Assembly (NCBI GenBank): GCA_029860075.1
Contig: JAOUBX010000002.1
Coordinates: 62,001-126,000 of the forward strand
DNA: 64,000 bases
Direction: 5' to 3'
Source of the DNA: Deltaproteobacteria bacterium
Lineage (GTDB): Bacteria; Desulfobacterota; JADFVX01
Shown: positions 62,740 to 64,000 of the stretch, in pieces
Position numbering within the stretch: position 1 is the first letter of the stretch
Layout: each line of letters begins with the position of its first letter
Notes under the pieces: model-generated
Told to the model about the DNA's origin: nothing
The model's database searches: none
The model's input: only the letters and a program-made list of their open reading frames with translations
Made by a program: the position numbers and the translations under genes

Positions 62740-63195
62740 ATTAATCTCCTTGAAAAGATATTTAATGTATAAAACCATTATTTATTTTAAAGAATCCTTG
62801 CTATATAATTCTTATAAAAAAAAGGGGATAAGGCAAGTAGAAAAAGCTATTTACAAAATTTCTATTAAGAGGCACAGTTATTTATCATAGCGCCTTTAAT
62901 CCTGAGAAAGGCAGCAGGTCAAAAATTATAGTGCAGTACATTATTTGAGATCGCTTTCAATTAATCTGTGCTTCCTCTGTACAGATTGCAGGAGTTTTTT
63001 TCAAATGCCGTGGTAACAAGAACTTTCACCAAAAACAATGAACGAACTGCCATTTACAGGTTAGTGTGACAATATTAATACATTCTTTTATACCATAAGC
63101 CCGGGCAATAATATACTTTTGACGGTAATCACCTTCCCATCTTCCCCGGGGAGTGATAAAATGATATTCAAAATTGGAAGAGGCAGGAAAAAGAA
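62740..63195. other. 456-nt intergenic region
   Basis: Between gltA (minus) and the UDG gene (plus). AT-rich near gltA. No convincing promoter pair, RNA or repeat was identified. Confidence 0.45.
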
Positions 63196-63927
63196 TTGAA
63201 AGAAAAGATAAATATTCAAAGCCAGCTTGAACAGTACCTTCACTTCATGAAAATGTCAGGCATTGATTATTTGCCCGTAAAAAGAAGAGCAAATGCCTCA
63301 ACAGTCCCGAAAGAGGCTATCAACGAAGAGCCTCCATCGTCAGTCCCGCAGAGTATCACAAGCGATCTTGAAAAGATAAGAACCGAACTGGCAGACTGTT
63401 CAAGATGCAGGCTGGGGAAGACCCGTACCAATCTCGTCTTTGGTACGGGAGATAGAAATGCCGATCTGGTCTTCGTCGGGGAGGCTCCCGGCAGGGATGA
63501 GGATTTGCAGGGAGAACCCTTTGTTGGTAAAGCAGGTCAGTTGTTAACTAAAATTATTGAAGCCATCAGTCTAAAAAGAGAGAATGTTTACATTTGCAAT
63601 GTCCTGAAATGCAGGCCGCCTCAAAACAGGAATCCACTCCCAGAGGAGATAGAATGCTGTGAACCCTTTCTCATTAAGCAGATTAGAGCAATTAAACCAA
63701 AGGTGATCTGCGCTCTCGGTAAATTTGCAGCACAGACCCTCTTAAAAAGTGAGGCGCCCATTTCAACCCTTCGGGGCAAATTCCATAATTACCATGGCGT
63801 TCCCCTCATGCCCACCTATCACCCCGCTTTTCTTCTCAGAAATCCAAAGATGAAAAAAGAGGTCTGGCAGGATGTCCAGCTAATTCAAAAAGTCTTAAAG
63901 GGCAAAATCGATCCTTCTTTACTTTAA
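63196..63927 (+). CDS. Family 4 uracil-DNA glycosylase
   Basis: 243 residues, apparently starting at TTG (63196) with AGGAAAAAG upstream. The N-terminal 60 residues form a variable helical tail. The core has [20 protein letters not shown] (96-115), the uracil-binding/catalytic motif of family 4. The second motif is [11 protein letters not shown]. Four [4Fe-4S] cysteines are C68, C71, C139 and C155 (x15 spacing as in the family). It removes uracil from DNA. Confidence 0.93.
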   Translation: MKEKINIQSQLEQYLHFMKMSGIDYLPVKRRANASTVPKEAINEEPPSSVPQSITSDLEKIRTELADCSRCRLGKTRTNLVFGTGDRNADLVFVGEAPGRDEDLQGEPFVGKAGQLLTKIIEAISLKRENVYICNVLKCRPPQNRNPLPEEIECCEPFLIKQIRAIKPKVICALGKFAAQTLLKSEAPISTLRGKFHNYHGVPLMPTYHPAFLLRNPKMKKEVWQDVQLIQKVLKGKIDPSLL

Positions 63928-63953
63928 GTAATAAATCTGATAACTTGGGCTCT

Positions 63954-64000
63954 ATGGGTGTGCATGAAGACATATTAAACCTGGAGATGAAAATCAACCA
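63954..64000 (+). CDS. Possible start of a further gene, cut by window end
   Basis: ATG at 63954 opens a frame (MGVHEDILNLEMKIN...) that runs off the end. There is no strong ribosome site and too little sequence to identify. Confidence 0.25.
   Translation, partial: MGVHEDILNLEMKIN

Overview
The window looks like chromosomal DNA from a Gram-negative bacterium with the gene style of the deltaproteobacteria (Desulfobacterota or Desulfuromonadia in the broad sense). The evidence is very large multi-PAS/GAF sensor kinases, PATAN/DUF4388 domains joined to receiver domains, c-type haem (CxxCH) sensor domains, a sigma-54 style promoter before amtB-glnB-glnA, a family 4 uracil-DNA glycosylase beside coaBC, and a deltaproteobacterial-looking zinc phospholipase C. 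This placement is inference; no rRNA or tRNA gene was recognised, so the species cannot be fixed.

Layout. 0-2.2 kb: sdhA and the start of sdhB, minus strand. 2.3-22.2 kb: a signalling block. Six head-to-tail minus-strand genes for sensor kinases or sensors (4.4-20.2 kb) lie between two plus-strand PATAN/receiver proteins. The second of these is followed by a ParA/MinD-like ATPase with an unusual C-terminal extension. 23.66-26.00 kb: a complete IS1595-type insertion with 25-bp inverted ends and an exact 8-bp target duplication. It carries two AT-rich passenger ORFs besides the transposase. 26.2-31.1 kb: housekeeping and membrane genes (MidA-like methyltransferase, rhodanese lipoprotein, RNase D). 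31.4-34.6 kb: the nitrogen operon amtB-glnB-glnA, with a candidate small RNA behind it. 35-38.5 kb: an EamA permease, a conserved hypothetical, a 258-bp MITE, and a degenerate receiver-GGDEF protein. 38.6-46.7 kb: a 1398-residue hybrid kinase, then a tandem-Cache membrane protein, then a protein that reads as a Cache sensor joined to a pentameric ligand-gated ion channel (pLGIC). 47-57.4 kb: a repeat-rich accessory stretch with several duplicated blocks, a dead ORF6N fragment, AT-rich hypotheticals, a CARDB secreted protein, hipBA and recQ. 57.4-64 kb: housekeeping genes (hemerythrin, MBL hydrolase, ferredoxin-like protein, coaBC, zinc PLC, citrate synthase, UDG).

How they work together. sdhAB and gltA are parts of the TCA cycle. 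amtB-glnB-glnA form an ammonium uptake and assimilation unit probably under NtrC/sigma-54 control. Much of the window (about 27 kb) is sensory. The kinase array has no ordinary output regulator inside it, so the flanking PATAN-receiver proteins are the best local candidates as partners. The Cache-pLGIC gene and its downstream tandem-Cache partner have no kinase, methyl-accepting or cyclase output; the predicted output is ion flux. This pair is the most unusual system seen here.
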